This document shows positions 10,843-21,454 of a DNA stretch of 64,000 nucleotides, in pieces. How positions within the stretch are numbered: position 1 is the stretch's first letter; each line of letters begins with the position of its first letter. The translations under genes and the position numbers were made by a program. The stretch is from Phocoena phocoena. Taxonomy: Eukaryota > Chordata > Mammalia > Artiodactyla > Phocoenidae. Under the pieces are notes generated by a model. It did not search any database and was not told the origin of the DNA. It saw only the letters and a program-made list of their open reading frames with translations. The stretch is from contig NC_089227.1 of the NCBI RefSeq assembly GCF_963924675.1, forward strand, positions 46,432,080 to 46,496,079, read 5' to 3'.

Positions 10843-11265
10843 CAGGGCTAGGACCAGGGTGAGGACAGTGAGGGTGCAAAATTTAAAGGGGCACAAAACA
10901 ACTCTGTAATCAAGATAAATAATATTTTAATGAAATATTTTTTAAAACTAAGAATTAATGCAAAAAAATCCATGATAAACAAAACATCAAAATTTTCAAT
11001 AAATACAGGATCAATGTTACCAAATTTTCCTTTGACCTCAATCTCTAATATAGTATAGCAACAACATCATTGCTAATCCCATCTTTATTTAAAATTTTGA
11101 TGCTTTGATCATCTTGGGGGTTTTAGTATTAATTTTGATTTTTAAAAATACATCATCAAAATGTTGTTTTTTTATTACTTGAGGAGTGATTGGCACCTGC
11201 TTAAATTTTGTGCCCAAGGCAAGTACCCCGCAGGCCTCACCCGCCTCATCCTAGTCCGGGCCCTG
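10843..11265. mobile_element. hAT-like non-autonomous DNA transposon with TIRs
   Basis: The left end cagggctaggaccagggtga and the reverse complement of the right end (cagggcccggactaggatga) match at most positions, giving imperfect terminal inverted repeats of about 31 bp that begin CAGGG. The interior is AT-rich with no transposase. CAG...CTG termini are typical of hAT elements, and the interior recalls the hAT-Tip100 group. The 8-bp flanks (aaatatta and tggttgtg) do not match, so either the TSD has decayed or an end is misplaced. Confidence 0.55.
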
Positions 11266-11409
11266 TGGTTGTGCACCTGCAGGTTATCTGGCTCTGACTC
11301 TTCCAGCTCCAAAGTTCTCTCAAATAGTATATACACATGTCAAAGGCCCTGCTGGCATCTTGGCTAAATTCCAACTATTTTTTTTTTATAAGGATGATCT
11401 TGGTTTTTG

Positions 11410-11545
11410 TTTTGTTTGTTCTCATTGTTGTTGTTGTTTTGGCTGCATCACGCGGCTTGCGGGATCTCAGTTCCCCGACCAGGGATAGAACCCGGCCCGG
11501 CAGTGAAAGCGCTGAGCCCTAACCACTGGGTCCCAAGAGCAGAGG
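11410..11545 (-). mobile_element. tRNA-derived SINE (CHR-like)
   Basis: The plus strand shows the antisense of the tRNA-related SINE head: 'ggctgcatcacgcggcttgc', 'cgaccagggatagaacccgg' and 'ccctaaccactgg'. It is short and diverged, with a (gtt)n-rich tail to its left. No clear TSD was found. Confidence 0.75.
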
Positions 11546-12028
11546 GCAGGCATGCATTCAGTACTCTTCAGGGGGCTTCCCTTCCCAGGGGCCACTGGAG
11601 GAGAACTCCTCCTGGGGATATTTTGTGTGTGAACCAGTCTAACTCGAGTAACCAGAAAATCTCCTCTACCAGCTACACACCCATCCCAAGGAAGTCTGGA
11701 TTTATGGGTTGCCTCATCCATAGCTTTCTATTTCAGAGGCTATTATGTACCAAGGGCTAACTTTTGTTCCCTTGTGCTGGAGACAAGAATAAATGACACC
11801 TGGCCTGGATAGCTAGTGACCAGGGCATGGAATAATATATAAGGGGCCTGAAAGTGAGGGAGAGGGGTCTATGATCTGAGAAGAAAGCAGCCCCATCCTC
11901 TTCATGCTGCTGCAGCTTGTTCTCCCCATCACTCAAGGTGGTAACTTAAAATTCAATGATAGGACACAGGTCAGGTGGAAGTCAGGTGTCTACCTTCTTC
12001 CCTTCTGCCAGCCTGAGAGATCTGGGAT
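11546..12028. other. Unique sequence, no gene seen
   Basis: Moderately GC-rich unique sequence between two SINEs. A 117-codon frame at 11407-11760 begins inside the SINE and has no recognisable domain. No exon is supported. Confidence 0.5.
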
Positions 12029-12240
12029 AATGCCTTTAACTTTTTTTTTAAATGACTTTGTTGTTGTTTAAGGTCTTAGTTGCGGCTCACAGGCTCCTTA
12101 GTTGTGGCATGCGAACTCTTAGTTGTGGCATGCATGTGGGATCTAGTTTCCTGACCAGGGATCGAGCCCAGGCCCCCTGCATTAGGAACATGGAGTCTTA
12201 TCCAATATGCCACCAGGGAAGTCCCCAATGCCTTTAACTT
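12029..12240 (-). mobile_element. CHR-1-type SINE with 14-bp TSD
   Basis: The antisense SINE body ('ctgaccagggatcgagccca', 'ccaccagggaagtcccc') is flanked by exact 14-bp direct repeats aatgcctttaactt at 12029-12042 and 12227-12240, which define the insertion. The T-run marks the 3' tail at the left. Confidence 0.93.
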
Positions 12241-12689
12241 CTTTCATGGGACTCTGATATTTGTGTGATGTCTGCTATACAGGGAGGAAAAGGAAGGGCA
12301 AGGATGATATAAAAAGGGAGAGGGCCAGGCATAAGACACCCAGCTGGGCAGCCCAGAGGACTCAGGGACCATAAAAATAAGCATCTGGCCTTTATAAAGC
12401 AGCAAATATACTTGGATCTGCCCAACTCCAGAGCCACCACTGAGTGAACATGGATCTGAGAGCAAGTGAGTGACAGCCCCAGAAGGAATGGCAAGTAAGA
12501 AAAAAATTAACTCCTCAAGTCCTTGACACCACACACTGAAACTAGAGACAAACAATATTATGACATTCTCATCTGTGGCTTTTCCACCTGATATTTTCCT
12601 TTCTTGCAATGCTTCCCTGGCCCATGTGTAATGATTTTTTAGGGTAAAATGTTCTGCAGCTTATCACATATCTGGAAAACTTTGGTGAG
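12241..12689. other. Unique sequence, no gene seen
   Basis: No repeat or exon is recognised. A 121-codon minus-strand frame (12244-12609) has no domain and no flanking splice signals that convince. Confidence 0.45.
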
Positions 12690-13409
12690 TGTGGTAGGCT
12701 GAATAATGCTCTCCCCCCAGAATGTTCATGTCCTAATCCCCAGGAACTGTGACTACATTACCTTATATGGTAAAAGAGCTTTTGCCGATATGATTAAGTT
12801 AAGGATATGGAGATGGATAATTCCTCTTTAGTTTCTTGGTTAGCCACTTCCTGCTGTTTTCCCTTTGCTCTTTTCTTCCCTTTTGCTTACACTTTTTTGT
12901 CTAAAGATTTGTCTTTCCTGTTGCCTTTTTGGGGCTACATTTCTGCTTTTGCAGGAACAGGTTTAGCTGAAAACTTTGCTGATTTCCACTTGCGCTCTTC
13001 CTTCGCTGCCCCTTCAGTGGAGCTGACCTTCCTTTTGGGCATCTTGGTGGCAGGTAGGGCACGGGCTGGGTGCCTGTGGGCTGAGACACATGAGAGCCTG
13101 TGAGAAGCTGGGCTGCCTGGCTGCTCCTCTCACCACACAAGGATCTTTATAAGTGGGAGGCAGGAGGATGAGAGGAGGAGGAGATGTGAAGACAGAAGCA
13201 AGAGGTCAGAGAGGTATGTTGAAGGGGCCTCTAGAAGCTGAAAAAGGCACGGAAACAATTTCTCCCCGGAAACCTTGAGAAGAAACACAGCCGGGCTGAC
13301 ACCTTTATTTTAGACTACTGATGTCCAGAACTGTGAGAGAGCAAATTTGTGTTGCATTAAGCCACTAGCTTATGGTAATTTGTTACAGTAGCAATTGTTA
13401 ACTAATACA
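12690..13409 (+). mobile_element. MLT1-like MaLR LTR, interrupted
   Basis: The left part (12690 to about 12817) reads 'tgtggtaggctgaataatg' and 'gtcctaatccccaggaactg'. The right part (about 13138-13409) reads 'ggatctttataagtgggagg', 'gcctctagaagctg', 'gtccagaactgtgagagagc' and ends 'gttaactaataca'. Between them sits an HMGN1 pseudogene fragment, and about 60 bp of LTR expected at the junction is missing. The 5-bp flanks gtgag and gtggg differ by one base, compatible with a decayed retroviral TSD. Confidence 0.8.
12818..13137 (-). pseudogene. HMGN1: HMGN1 processed pseudogene fragment
   Basis: The minus strand from an ATG at 13042-13040 encodes MPKRKVSS followed by EGAAKEE, then a degraded nucleosome-binding motif (KWKSAKFSAKP in place of RRSARLSAKP), KDKS.DKKV, AKGKQQEVANQETKE. 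This is the high mobility group nucleosome-binding protein HMGN1, a small nuclear protein that loosens chromatin. There is no intron, as expected for a retrocopy. In-frame stops occur at codons 36 and 52, and the match ends near codon 73 of about 100. The sequence upstream of the ATG looks like 5'UTR ('ccctacctgccaccaag'). No 3' part, poly(A) or TSD is visible. It sits inside an MLT1-like LTR, and the junction lost LTR sequence, so a later deletion probably removed the 3' half. No function is expected. Confidence 0.9.
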
Positions 13410-13690
13410 GTGGGTAATAGGGTAACACCAGTCATTCTGATTTTTTTAAATTGTGCCTAGAGGTAAGCAAGCAATGATCCTGCCTTGGGAATAATTTGGT
13501 GACAGATGTTCAAAGCTAGCAAGACATTTCTTTTCCTTTGTACGTGGAGGGCGTCAAAGCTTATTTGTGCTGAACATGGCATAGTGCATAAGCCTGACAC
13601 TTTGACAGCACTCGCGACAATGCTATATACAATTAGGCGCTTAATACATGTTTTGTCAGTCTTAATAGGAATAACAACTGATTGTGGGTC
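13410..13690. other. Unique sequence
   Basis: A short unique stretch between the LTR and an old L1. No repeat is recognised. A 118-codon minus-strand frame spanning 13457-13813 runs into the L1 and has no recognisable domain. Confidence 0.45.
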
Positions 13691-15165
13691 AACTGGTCTT
13701 TGACAAATGAACACAGGGAATACATGGAGCAAAGACAGTCTTTTAACAAGTGGTGCCCGAACAACTGGACAACCACTTGCAAAATAATAAATACACATAC
13801 AGACTTTACACACTTTACAAAAATTAATTCAAAATGGAACTCAGACCTAAGTGTAAAACAGAAAAATATAAAACTCCTGGAAGATAACACAGGAGAAAAT
13901 CTAATGACCTAGGGTTTGGTGATGACTTTTCAGATATAACACCGAAGGTTCAATCCATGAATGAAAGGATTGATAAGCTGGACTTCACTAAAATTAAAAA
14001 CTTCTGCTCCGGGAACAACAATGTTAAGAGAACGAGTAGACAAGACACAGACTGGGAGAAAATATTTGTAGAAAACTTATCTAATAAATGATTGTTACCC
14101 AAAATATACAAAGAACTCTTAAAATCCAGTAAGAAAACAAAGAACCCAATTTAAAAAATGGACCAAAGACCTTAACAGACACCTTAACAAAGAATATAGA
14201 TAGCAGATAAGCCGTAAGAAAAGGTTCTCCACATCATATGTCATCAGAGAAATACAAATTAAAACAATGAGATTCCACTACACACCAATTAGAATGGCCA
14301 AAATCCAGAACACTGGCAACACCAAAAGCTGGTGAGGATGTGGAGCAACAGGAACTTTCATTCATTGCTGGGAATGCAAAATGGTACAGCTATTTTGGAA
14401 GATACATTGACAGTTTCTTACAAAACTAAACATACCCTTATCATATGATCCAGCAATTGTCTCCCTGGTATTTATCCAAAGGAGTTGAAAACATATGTCA
14501 ACAACAACAACAAAAAAACCTGCATAAGAATGTTTATAGCAGCTTTATTCATAATTGCCAAAACTTGGAAGTGACCAAGATGTCCTTCAGTAGATTATTG
14601 GATAAACAAACTACAGTACATTCAGACAATGGATTATTATTGAGTGCTAAAAAGAAATGAGCTGTCAAGCCATGAAAAGACATGGAGGAAAATTAAATTC
14701 ATATTACTAATTGAAAGAAGCCAATCTGAAAAGGCAACATACTATATGATTCCAACTGTATGACATTATAGAAAAGGCCAAACTATGGAGTGAATAAGTT
14801 AAATGGTTGCCAGAGCTTGGCCAGTAGGAAGGATAAATAGGCAGAGCACAGAGAATTTTTAGGTTAGTGAAACTACTCTGCATGATACCATAATGATGGA
14901 TACATGTCATCATATACTTGCCTAAACCCATTGAATATACACCACCGTGAGATAACCCTAAAGTAAATAATGGACTTTGGGTAATTATAATGTGCCAGTG
15001 TAGGTTCATCAGTTGTAATAACTATACCACTCTGGTGGGGGATGTTGATAATGGGGGAGATTGTTCACGTCTGGGAGAAGTGGGTATATTGAATATCTCT
15101 GTACCTTCTGCTCAATTTTGCTCTGAATCTAAAATTGTCCTAAAAATATAAAATCTTTATTTTAA
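13690..15165 (+). mobile_element. Old L1M 3' half (ORF2 C-terminus and 3'UTR)
   Basis: The plus strand carries degraded L1 ORF2 C-terminal text: 'caaagacagtcttttaacaa', 'ttaaaacaatgagattccac', 'tggtgaggatgtggagcaac' and 'catatgatccagcaattg'. A 3'UTR follows with 'tggttgccagagcttggcca' and a final A-rich tail near 15160. Multiple stops and frameshifts are present. The 3'UTR type is that of older L1M families. Confidence 0.85.
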
Positions 15166-16013
15166 AAATCGGGGAGTAAGTAGTATAAGAAATATTCAAA
15201 TATCAATTCAAATGAAATTTGAAATTCACATTTCAAGGTTAAATTTTAAATGAAATAATAGGTATAAAGTGTGTAGTCTATGATATCCCCAGTAAATAGT
15301 AGCTCCTCGTACTAGTACAAGGGAAACTGACAGAGCCATGACATCCTCCTAAGCAGTGTCTGGGACTATATTACCTCTAAAAGGCCCAGCTTTCCATTGT
15401 AAATTTGTGCTAAAGATTAGCCAGTTGTTTGGCAGAACAGGCTAGTCCATTTCAATGATCTGTTAATCCCTCTTGCTGGGAGTTTAGTCTTCAGTCATCT
15501 TTGTGCTGAGAACAAAGCCAGGCAACTGGTTTGTAAGCTAGCCCTCATGAAGATGGAAACTCTATCTTATACTTCTTTGAATGCCCTCTGCTGCATCTAA
15601 CACTGTGCTTTGGACATACTTCTGAATTTTTATTTATTTAATTTCTTCAAATGGGGTCTTATTTCTGCTGTACTCACCATAATGAGAACAGGATGATCCT
15701 TCCTCCAACTCCGAGGGTGTGAACTTCCATGACTGGGCAATATGTGCCTTTGTAGTATTTAAAGAATGCAGAAGTTAGACTGGTAACTTTTGTTTTATCA
15801 ACAAATCAGAATATAAGACTGTATATAAGGCATATTCTCTTATGTGAAAACAGGGAATAGAAAATAGCTGGAAGGAAATATTCCAAAATGTTAGCAGTAG
15901 GTTCTCCTGGGCGAGTCTGATTATGGCTGATACATACAGAACCTCCTTTAGACCTAAGTAAGGGGTATTTTAGAGTCGTCCACATACCACAATCACACAC
16001 AGATAAATTTATT
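15166..16013. other. Unique sequence with a weak L2/MIR remnant
   Basis: No gene is supported. Around 15560-15650 'gccctctgctgcatctaacactgtgctttggacata' resembles an L2 or MIR 3' end on the plus strand. The rest is unrecognised. Confidence 0.4.
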
Positions 16014-16233
16014 AAAAACACATGGGTAAAATAGATGACTAATAAGAACCAACTGTATAGCACAGGGAACTCTACTCAAGACTCTATAATGGCCTACATG
16101 GGAAAAGAGTCTGAAAAAAGAGTATATATATGTATATGTATAACTGATTCACTTTGCTGTACACCTGAAACTAACACAACATTGTAAATCAGCTATACTC
16201 CAATAAAAATTAAAAAAAAACAAAAACATGGGT
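16014..16233 (+). mobile_element. Short 5'-truncated L1 3' end
   Basis: This is L1 3'UTR only ('ccaactgtatagcacaggga', 'actgattcactttgctgtac', 'caataaaaattaaaaaaaaac'). It is flanked by near-identical aaaaacacatgggt (16014-16027) and aaaaacatgggt (16222-16233), a probable TSD with a 2-bp indel. At about 190 bp it is one of the shortest L1 insertions in the window. Confidence 0.85.
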
Positions 16234-18211
16234 GCCTCTATCACTCAGGATCTGCTGCTCAGAGCTGGCACAGCACAGCTCATAGCTCTTAACACCCACC
16301 TTCATGACCACACTGTTCAGGCCCTAGGGAAATGCATTTCCACATCTCTTGCCCTATATCCTCAAAAGAAAAGTTGACAGGATTTGAAAACTGTGAAAGA
16401 TCTTGGGTTATGATGATGACATGGCTTTGGAATGCTTGGACGATGTGAGGGAAAAAAAGCATTGGGTTAAGAGAAAAGTCAAACATGTCAAATTCCTCCT
16501 TTAAGATAACATGAATGCAAGAGATTCTTTCATAACAAAGTATCATTTCTCAGTAATGTCAAGAATCTTTTTTCTTTCTTCTCTTGTTCTAATCCCTGGT
16601 TCCCATGGTATTCAATTCAATTAGCACAATATTTCACAAAAGTTACAAATGGTGGCTTATGAGCATTTTATGATTTTAACATTTCATGTTACTTTTACAT
16701 TTGCATTCATGTATCATGGCAGCAATTCTTTATATTGGCAACCTGATGAACATAGAATGTTTAAATTTTGATTGGTTTTATCTTTATAAAACTAAATAAG
16801 ATTTAATTAAAATATTAATATACCTAATGAAATTTTGGCATTTATTAATTATAATTTTAATCTTTTAAAGTTATTAGGTAATTTTGCATATTTTAAAAGA
16901 AAACTTTTGGAAACATAGAAAATAACTTTTATACTTAATTTATATGTTCTCATAAATCTGTTTGATTTTTGTATACTTTGAAATGATTATAACTTTTGAA
17001 ACCCTTCAGACGATTACTATGAGTTGAAAATAAATTATGTAAACATCTTGAATATAATGACAAAATCAGTGATTTTGCAGAAGGCAAGAAAAATTAATTT
17101 TATGAAACAAATACATGTTATATAAAATCTTTATCACTCACTCGACTATCACCAGCCCATTAACAGATGAGTCAGATATGTGCAATAATAATGAAATTTA
17201 GTAGTCTGATTTGCCAGACCTCAGATACATTAAAACCATAGTTTTACACATATATATGGTTTTTGTTATTATGAGAGTATATTTGTCAAGATAGGATGAT
17301 AAAATATATTTTATTTACCAGTTTGTAATAAAGAACTAAAATCCCATCAGAAGTGCTAGATTCAATAATCCCCTTGGGCCTATGGTTGATGGAGTGTCTG
17401 TCAGCTCTCCCGTGCCAGATAAAATATAGATTAAAGCCATGGTGGATTGTCCCCAAATGGCAGTATCCCTGACCTGTGCAGAACAGAAGGAAGGTGGCCT
17501 GGAGGGAGTGACTGATTCACCGTGAAATGGTGGTTTCACAAAAGAGACTGCCCAGCAGCTCCAGACCAGAATTATAAAGTGACTTAGGACCCAAATCCAC
17601 AGGGAGAGGGTCGATCATGTCCCCAGACTGACATGGTAAGAAGGAACAGCATAGAGATAGGGAAATGGGGGAAATTGAACCCCACACATAATGTCTCTTG
17701 TGATGAGTTTCTTTAGTTGTTTCTCTAGCACCAACACTCAGATATGTTTAAGATAAAAAGTGCTTGAACTTGACAGACAGCTGAGAGCACCCATTGTCTC
17801 AAGAGCAGAGATTCTTTGCAAATGATAAGGTGCAAACACTGTCAAATGGGTCCCTTTGCATTGCACTGCAATCTCCAGCCATAAAGGCTGCCAGGACCAG
17901 CAGGGGCAAAGCTCCCGGCCATCCCTCAAAACATCAGGCTCCAGCTGTCTGAGGGCTCCCTGGATTACATAATGACAGAGGCCTGAGCAGCTGGGGCTTG
18001 GGATGTGTCTATTCAGGGGAATCTCCAGCCCTGGGACTCAGAAGGAGAAGTGGCCTGTGGAGAATGCTGTATGGTCCTGGTGAGGAAAGCTACTAAGCAG
18101 GGAAACCCCAAGATGAAGCTAGCTGGGCTTCTCCAGCCTTTTACCCCTCCTTTCTTGGAGCTTATCCAGGTAGCAAGCTCACTGCTGAAGCCAGATCTAG
18201 GGCCATGGATT
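16234..18211. other. Repeat-poor block, no gene seen
   Basis: About 2 kb without a recognised interspersed repeat. The part at 16560-17320 is strongly AT-rich, and 17340-18200 is of balanced composition. No splice-bounded open exon or protein domain was found. It is discussed in the findings as possible conserved non-coding sequence. Confidence 0.5.
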
Positions 18212-18361
18212 TGTATCTTCTTCTGGTAGAGTCTTTTTCTTGGGGGGGCTGCATGGCATGCAGGATCTTCCTTGACCAGGGATTGAACCCATGCCCCCTG
18301 CAGTAGAAGTATGGAGTCTTAACCACTGGACTGCCAGGGAAGTCCCTGTATCTTCTTCTGG
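18212..18361 (-). mobile_element. tRNA-derived SINE with 15-bp TSD
   Basis: The antisense SINE head ('ttgaccagggattgaaccca', 'ctgccagggaagtccc') is bounded by exact direct repeats tgtatcttcttctgg at 18212-18226 and 18347-18361. It is a short CHR-type copy. Confidence 0.93.
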
Positions 18362-19274
18362 GATCATGCTGCCAGGAAATGTCTCCCTTGAGAGGAAAGT
18401 TGGATTCCCTGGACTCCACAGGGTTCCAGATTTTATAGCACAGTCTGTTCTCATTAGTTATCTATTTTATACATAGTAGTGTATATATGTCCATCCTAAT
18501 CTCTCAACCATCCCACCTCCCCCTTCCCCCCTTGGTATACATACATTTGTTCTCTATATCTGTGTCTCTATTTCTGCTTTGCAAATAAGTTCATCTATAC
18601 CATTTTTCTAGATTCCACATATATGCATTAGTATATGATATTTGTTCTTCTCTTTCTGACTTACTTCACTCTGTATGACAGTCTCTAGGTCCATCCACAT
18701 CTCTTCAAATGACCCAGTTTTGTTCCTTTTTATGGCTGAGTAATATTCCATTGTATATATGTACCACATCTTCTTTATCCATTCGTCTGTCGATGGGCAT
18801 TTAGGTGGCTTCCATGGCCTGGCTATTGTAAATAGTGCTGCAATGAACATTGGGATGCATGTGTCTTTTTGAATTATGGTTTTCTCTGGGTATATGCCCA
18901 GTAGTGCGATTGCTGGGTTGTATGGTAGTTCTAATTTTACTTTTTTAAGGAACCTCCATACTGTTCTCCATAATGGTTGTACCAATTTATATTCCCACCA
19001 AAAGTGTAGGAGGGTTCCCTTTTCTCCACACCCTTTCCAGCGTTTATTGTTTGTGGACTTTTTGATGGGGGGCATTCTGACTGGTGTGAGGTGATATCTC
19101 ATTGTAGTTTTGTTTTGCCTTTCTCTAATAATTAGCAATGTTGAGCATCTTTTCATGTGCCTCTTGGCCCTCTGTATGTCTTCTTTGGAGAAATGTCTAT
19201 TTAGGTCTCCTTCCCACTTTTTGATTGGGTTGTTTGTTTTTCTGAATAGTGAGCCACATGAGTTTGTAAATTTT

Positions 19275-19599
19275 GGAGACTAATCTTTCTTTTAAAATTT
19301 AATTTAATTTATTTTTTATACAGCAGGTTCTTATTATCTTCTTTCTTTTTTTTTTTTTTTTTTTTTTGCGGTACACGGGCCTCTCACTGTTGTGGCCTCT
19401 CCCATTGTGGAGAACAGGCTCCAGACGCGCAGGCTCAGAGGCCATGGCTCATGGGCCCAGCCGTTTTGTGGCATGTGGGATCTTCCCAGACCAGGGCACG
19501 AACCCATGTCCCCTGCATCGGCAGGCGGACTCTCAACCCCTGCGCCACCAGGGAAGCCCTAGTTATCTATTTTATACATATTAGTGGAGACTAATCTTT
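19275..19599 (-). mobile_element. Nested L1 3'UTR insertion with 14-bp TSD
   Basis: The exact repeat ggagactaatcttt at 19275-19288 and 19586-19599 brackets a tiny L1 3' end ('acagcaggttcttatta' ... 'agttatctattttatacatattagt'). This insert of about 80 bp is itself split by a CHR-2 SINE. Removing the insert and one TSD copy restores a continuous ORF2 reading of the host L1 ('ttttggagactaatctttt atcggtcaca'). Confidence 0.88.
19340..19558 (-). mobile_element. CHR-2-type SINE nested in L1
   Basis: A full CHR-2 copy in antisense, from the T-run and 'gcggtacacgggcctctcac' through 'gagcc/ggctc atgggcccagccg' to 'ccaccagggaagccc'. It splits the small nested L1 3' end. No clear TSD of its own was found. 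Confidence 0.95.
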
Positions 19600-19809
19600 T
19601 ATCGGTCACATTGTTTGCAAATATTTTCTCCCATTCTGTAGGTTGTCTTTTGCTTTTGTTTATGGTTTCCTTTGCTGGAACCACATTTCTTTAGAAGTGT
19701 AGTTCTCATCAGATGGACTAGTTAAGGTGCAATTCCGTTTGAATGGGGAGAGGGGGCTTTAACAATCTCTCTATGCCGCAACCCACTGAGTCTATTAATT
19801 TAGTATTAT

Positions 19810-19932
19810 AATTTTTTTTTTTGCCCCCCCCATGTGGCTTGTGGGATCTTAGTTCCCAGACCAGGGATTGAACCCGCACCCTTGGCAGTGAACGTGCAGA
19901 GTCCTAACCACTGAACCAACAGGGAATTCCCA
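19810..19932 (-). mobile_element. tRNA-derived SINE (short)
   Basis: Antisense SINE: a T-run, 'catgtggcttgtgggatctt', 'gaccagggattgaacccgc' and 'ccaacagggaattcc'. It is diverged from the CHR-2 copies and probably older. No TSD is clear. Confidence 0.85.
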
Positions 19933-20377
19933 GGATTCTCTTCCTTGTGTTACTGTTTAAATCTAATCCTCCTGGAGCTGTTGTCCCCAGATCAAGAAGC
20001 TTGCACTAGTGAGTGTGCTTGGAGAGTGTACAGGGAAAACAGCGAGGGGTTATGGAGGTAAGAAGTAGGCAAACCCATTTTTGATGATATGTTTTCTCAG
20101 GCAGTGTTACCAAGAAATACAAATAGTTTTCTGTGAGCGTCCTAAGTTTCCAATGTTATAAAACGCATTTGACACTGATTTTTCCACATGTAAGGCTTGC
20201 TCTGGCCCTGTGCCTCCCTTTCTCTGCCTTTGCTCACATATTCATCCTGTTCCCACTTTGAAATGTCCTTCCTTCCCTGTGCAGCCCTTCTTCTTTCTGT
20301 TGACACCCTATTTATACATCCAAACCAGTAAAGTTTCCCAGTGGTACTGCTCCAGGATTCCAATGGTAAAAAAAACC

Positions 20378-20402
20378 AACCAAACAAACAAACAAACAAA
20401 AC
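20378..20402. repeat. (CAAA)n simple repeat
   Basis: A short tetranucleotide run, aaccaaccaaacaaacaaac and onward, in otherwise unrecognised sequence (19933-20420). Confidence 0.85.
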
Positions 20403-20419
20403 AATAAAATGTATAGCTA

Positions 20420-20585
20420 ATTTTCACTGTGCTTTTATGTGCCAAGTTTTAATACTTTTCTATTTTATTTATCTTCATAATCTATCATTATGAGTCACTG
20501 AGATCAGGAGATTGGCCCAAGATCACATTGCCAGATCTCTTCGATCCCTCAGCCTATGCTCTGAGTCAAAATGCTGTGTGGCCTC
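20420..20585 (-). mobile_element. MIR SINE
   Basis: Antisense MIR: 'gtgcttttatgtgccaag', 'ttatttatcttcataat', 'ggcccaagatcacattgccag' and 'tgctctgagtcaaaatgc'. It is diverged. Confidence 0.7.
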
Positions 20586-20799
20586 TAAGTGCCTCTAACA
20601 CTGTCTCCAGTTATGTCCCTTTTTTCATTCCTTATATTATTGATCTGTCTCTTACTTTGTTTCTTGATAAACCCAGTCACACTGTTGTTCAATTTCAAAG
20701 TTTCCTTATGGAACCAAACTTGACATTGTTGACTTTTTTCTATTTTCTTAATTTTCACCCTATCTTTATTATTTCTTTCCATTTATTTTCTTTTTTTCA

Positions 20800-21387
20800 C
20801 TATTCTACTTTTTAATCTCTCTAGTTTGATGATTAGTTCATTAATCTTTAGCTTTCGTCAATATGAGCACTTAGGAAATTCTTGTACTTAGGGAATACCC
20901 TCTAAGTACAGCTTTTCTGCAAGTTTTGATATTTAGTATTTTTAAGTATTCAGTTCCAAGTGTCTTTTAGTTTCCATTAGGTTAATTTTATGATACATAA
21001 ATTATTTGAGGTGGTTTTTCACTTTCAAGTACGCACTTTATCTTTTTGATATCGATTTCTAACTTAACTGTATTGTGATCAAAGAATGCGGAATGTGTGA
21101 TACCAGTCCTCCCTGTCCTAGCATGTGGTCATTTCTTATTAATTTCTGTGAGCTTGGAAAGAACATGTATTTGCCAACTGTTGAGCAAAGTGTTCTATAT
21201 AAATTCATTCTGTCGCGTGTGTTGTGTTGTTCAATTCTTCTATATACTTTGTAATTTTTTTGTCTTTTGATTTATCAGTTGCTGAAATGGGTACATGTAT
21301 TAAATCTCTCACTATGGAAGTGAATCTAACAGTTTCCACTTTTAGTTTTATAAAAATTTCCTTTCAATGAAACGAATGTATGTTTCT

Positions 21388-21454
<67 letters not shown>

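Larger units (their letters stand above)
18440..19700 (-). mobile_element. L1 3' portion carrying nested insertions
   Basis: The element holds the 3'UTR and the C-terminal part of ORF2. The minus-strand frame at 18608-19156 (182 codons) reads the ORF2 tail, including '[10 protein letters not shown]', '[20 protein letters not shown]', '[11 protein letters not shown]' and a final 'ICGI' stop. In the Cys-rich region the second cysteine is replaced (HFWWEY instead of HCWWEC). At 19275-19599 a small L1 3' end and a CHR-2 SINE are inserted. The element then continues to about 19700. Confidence 0.9.
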
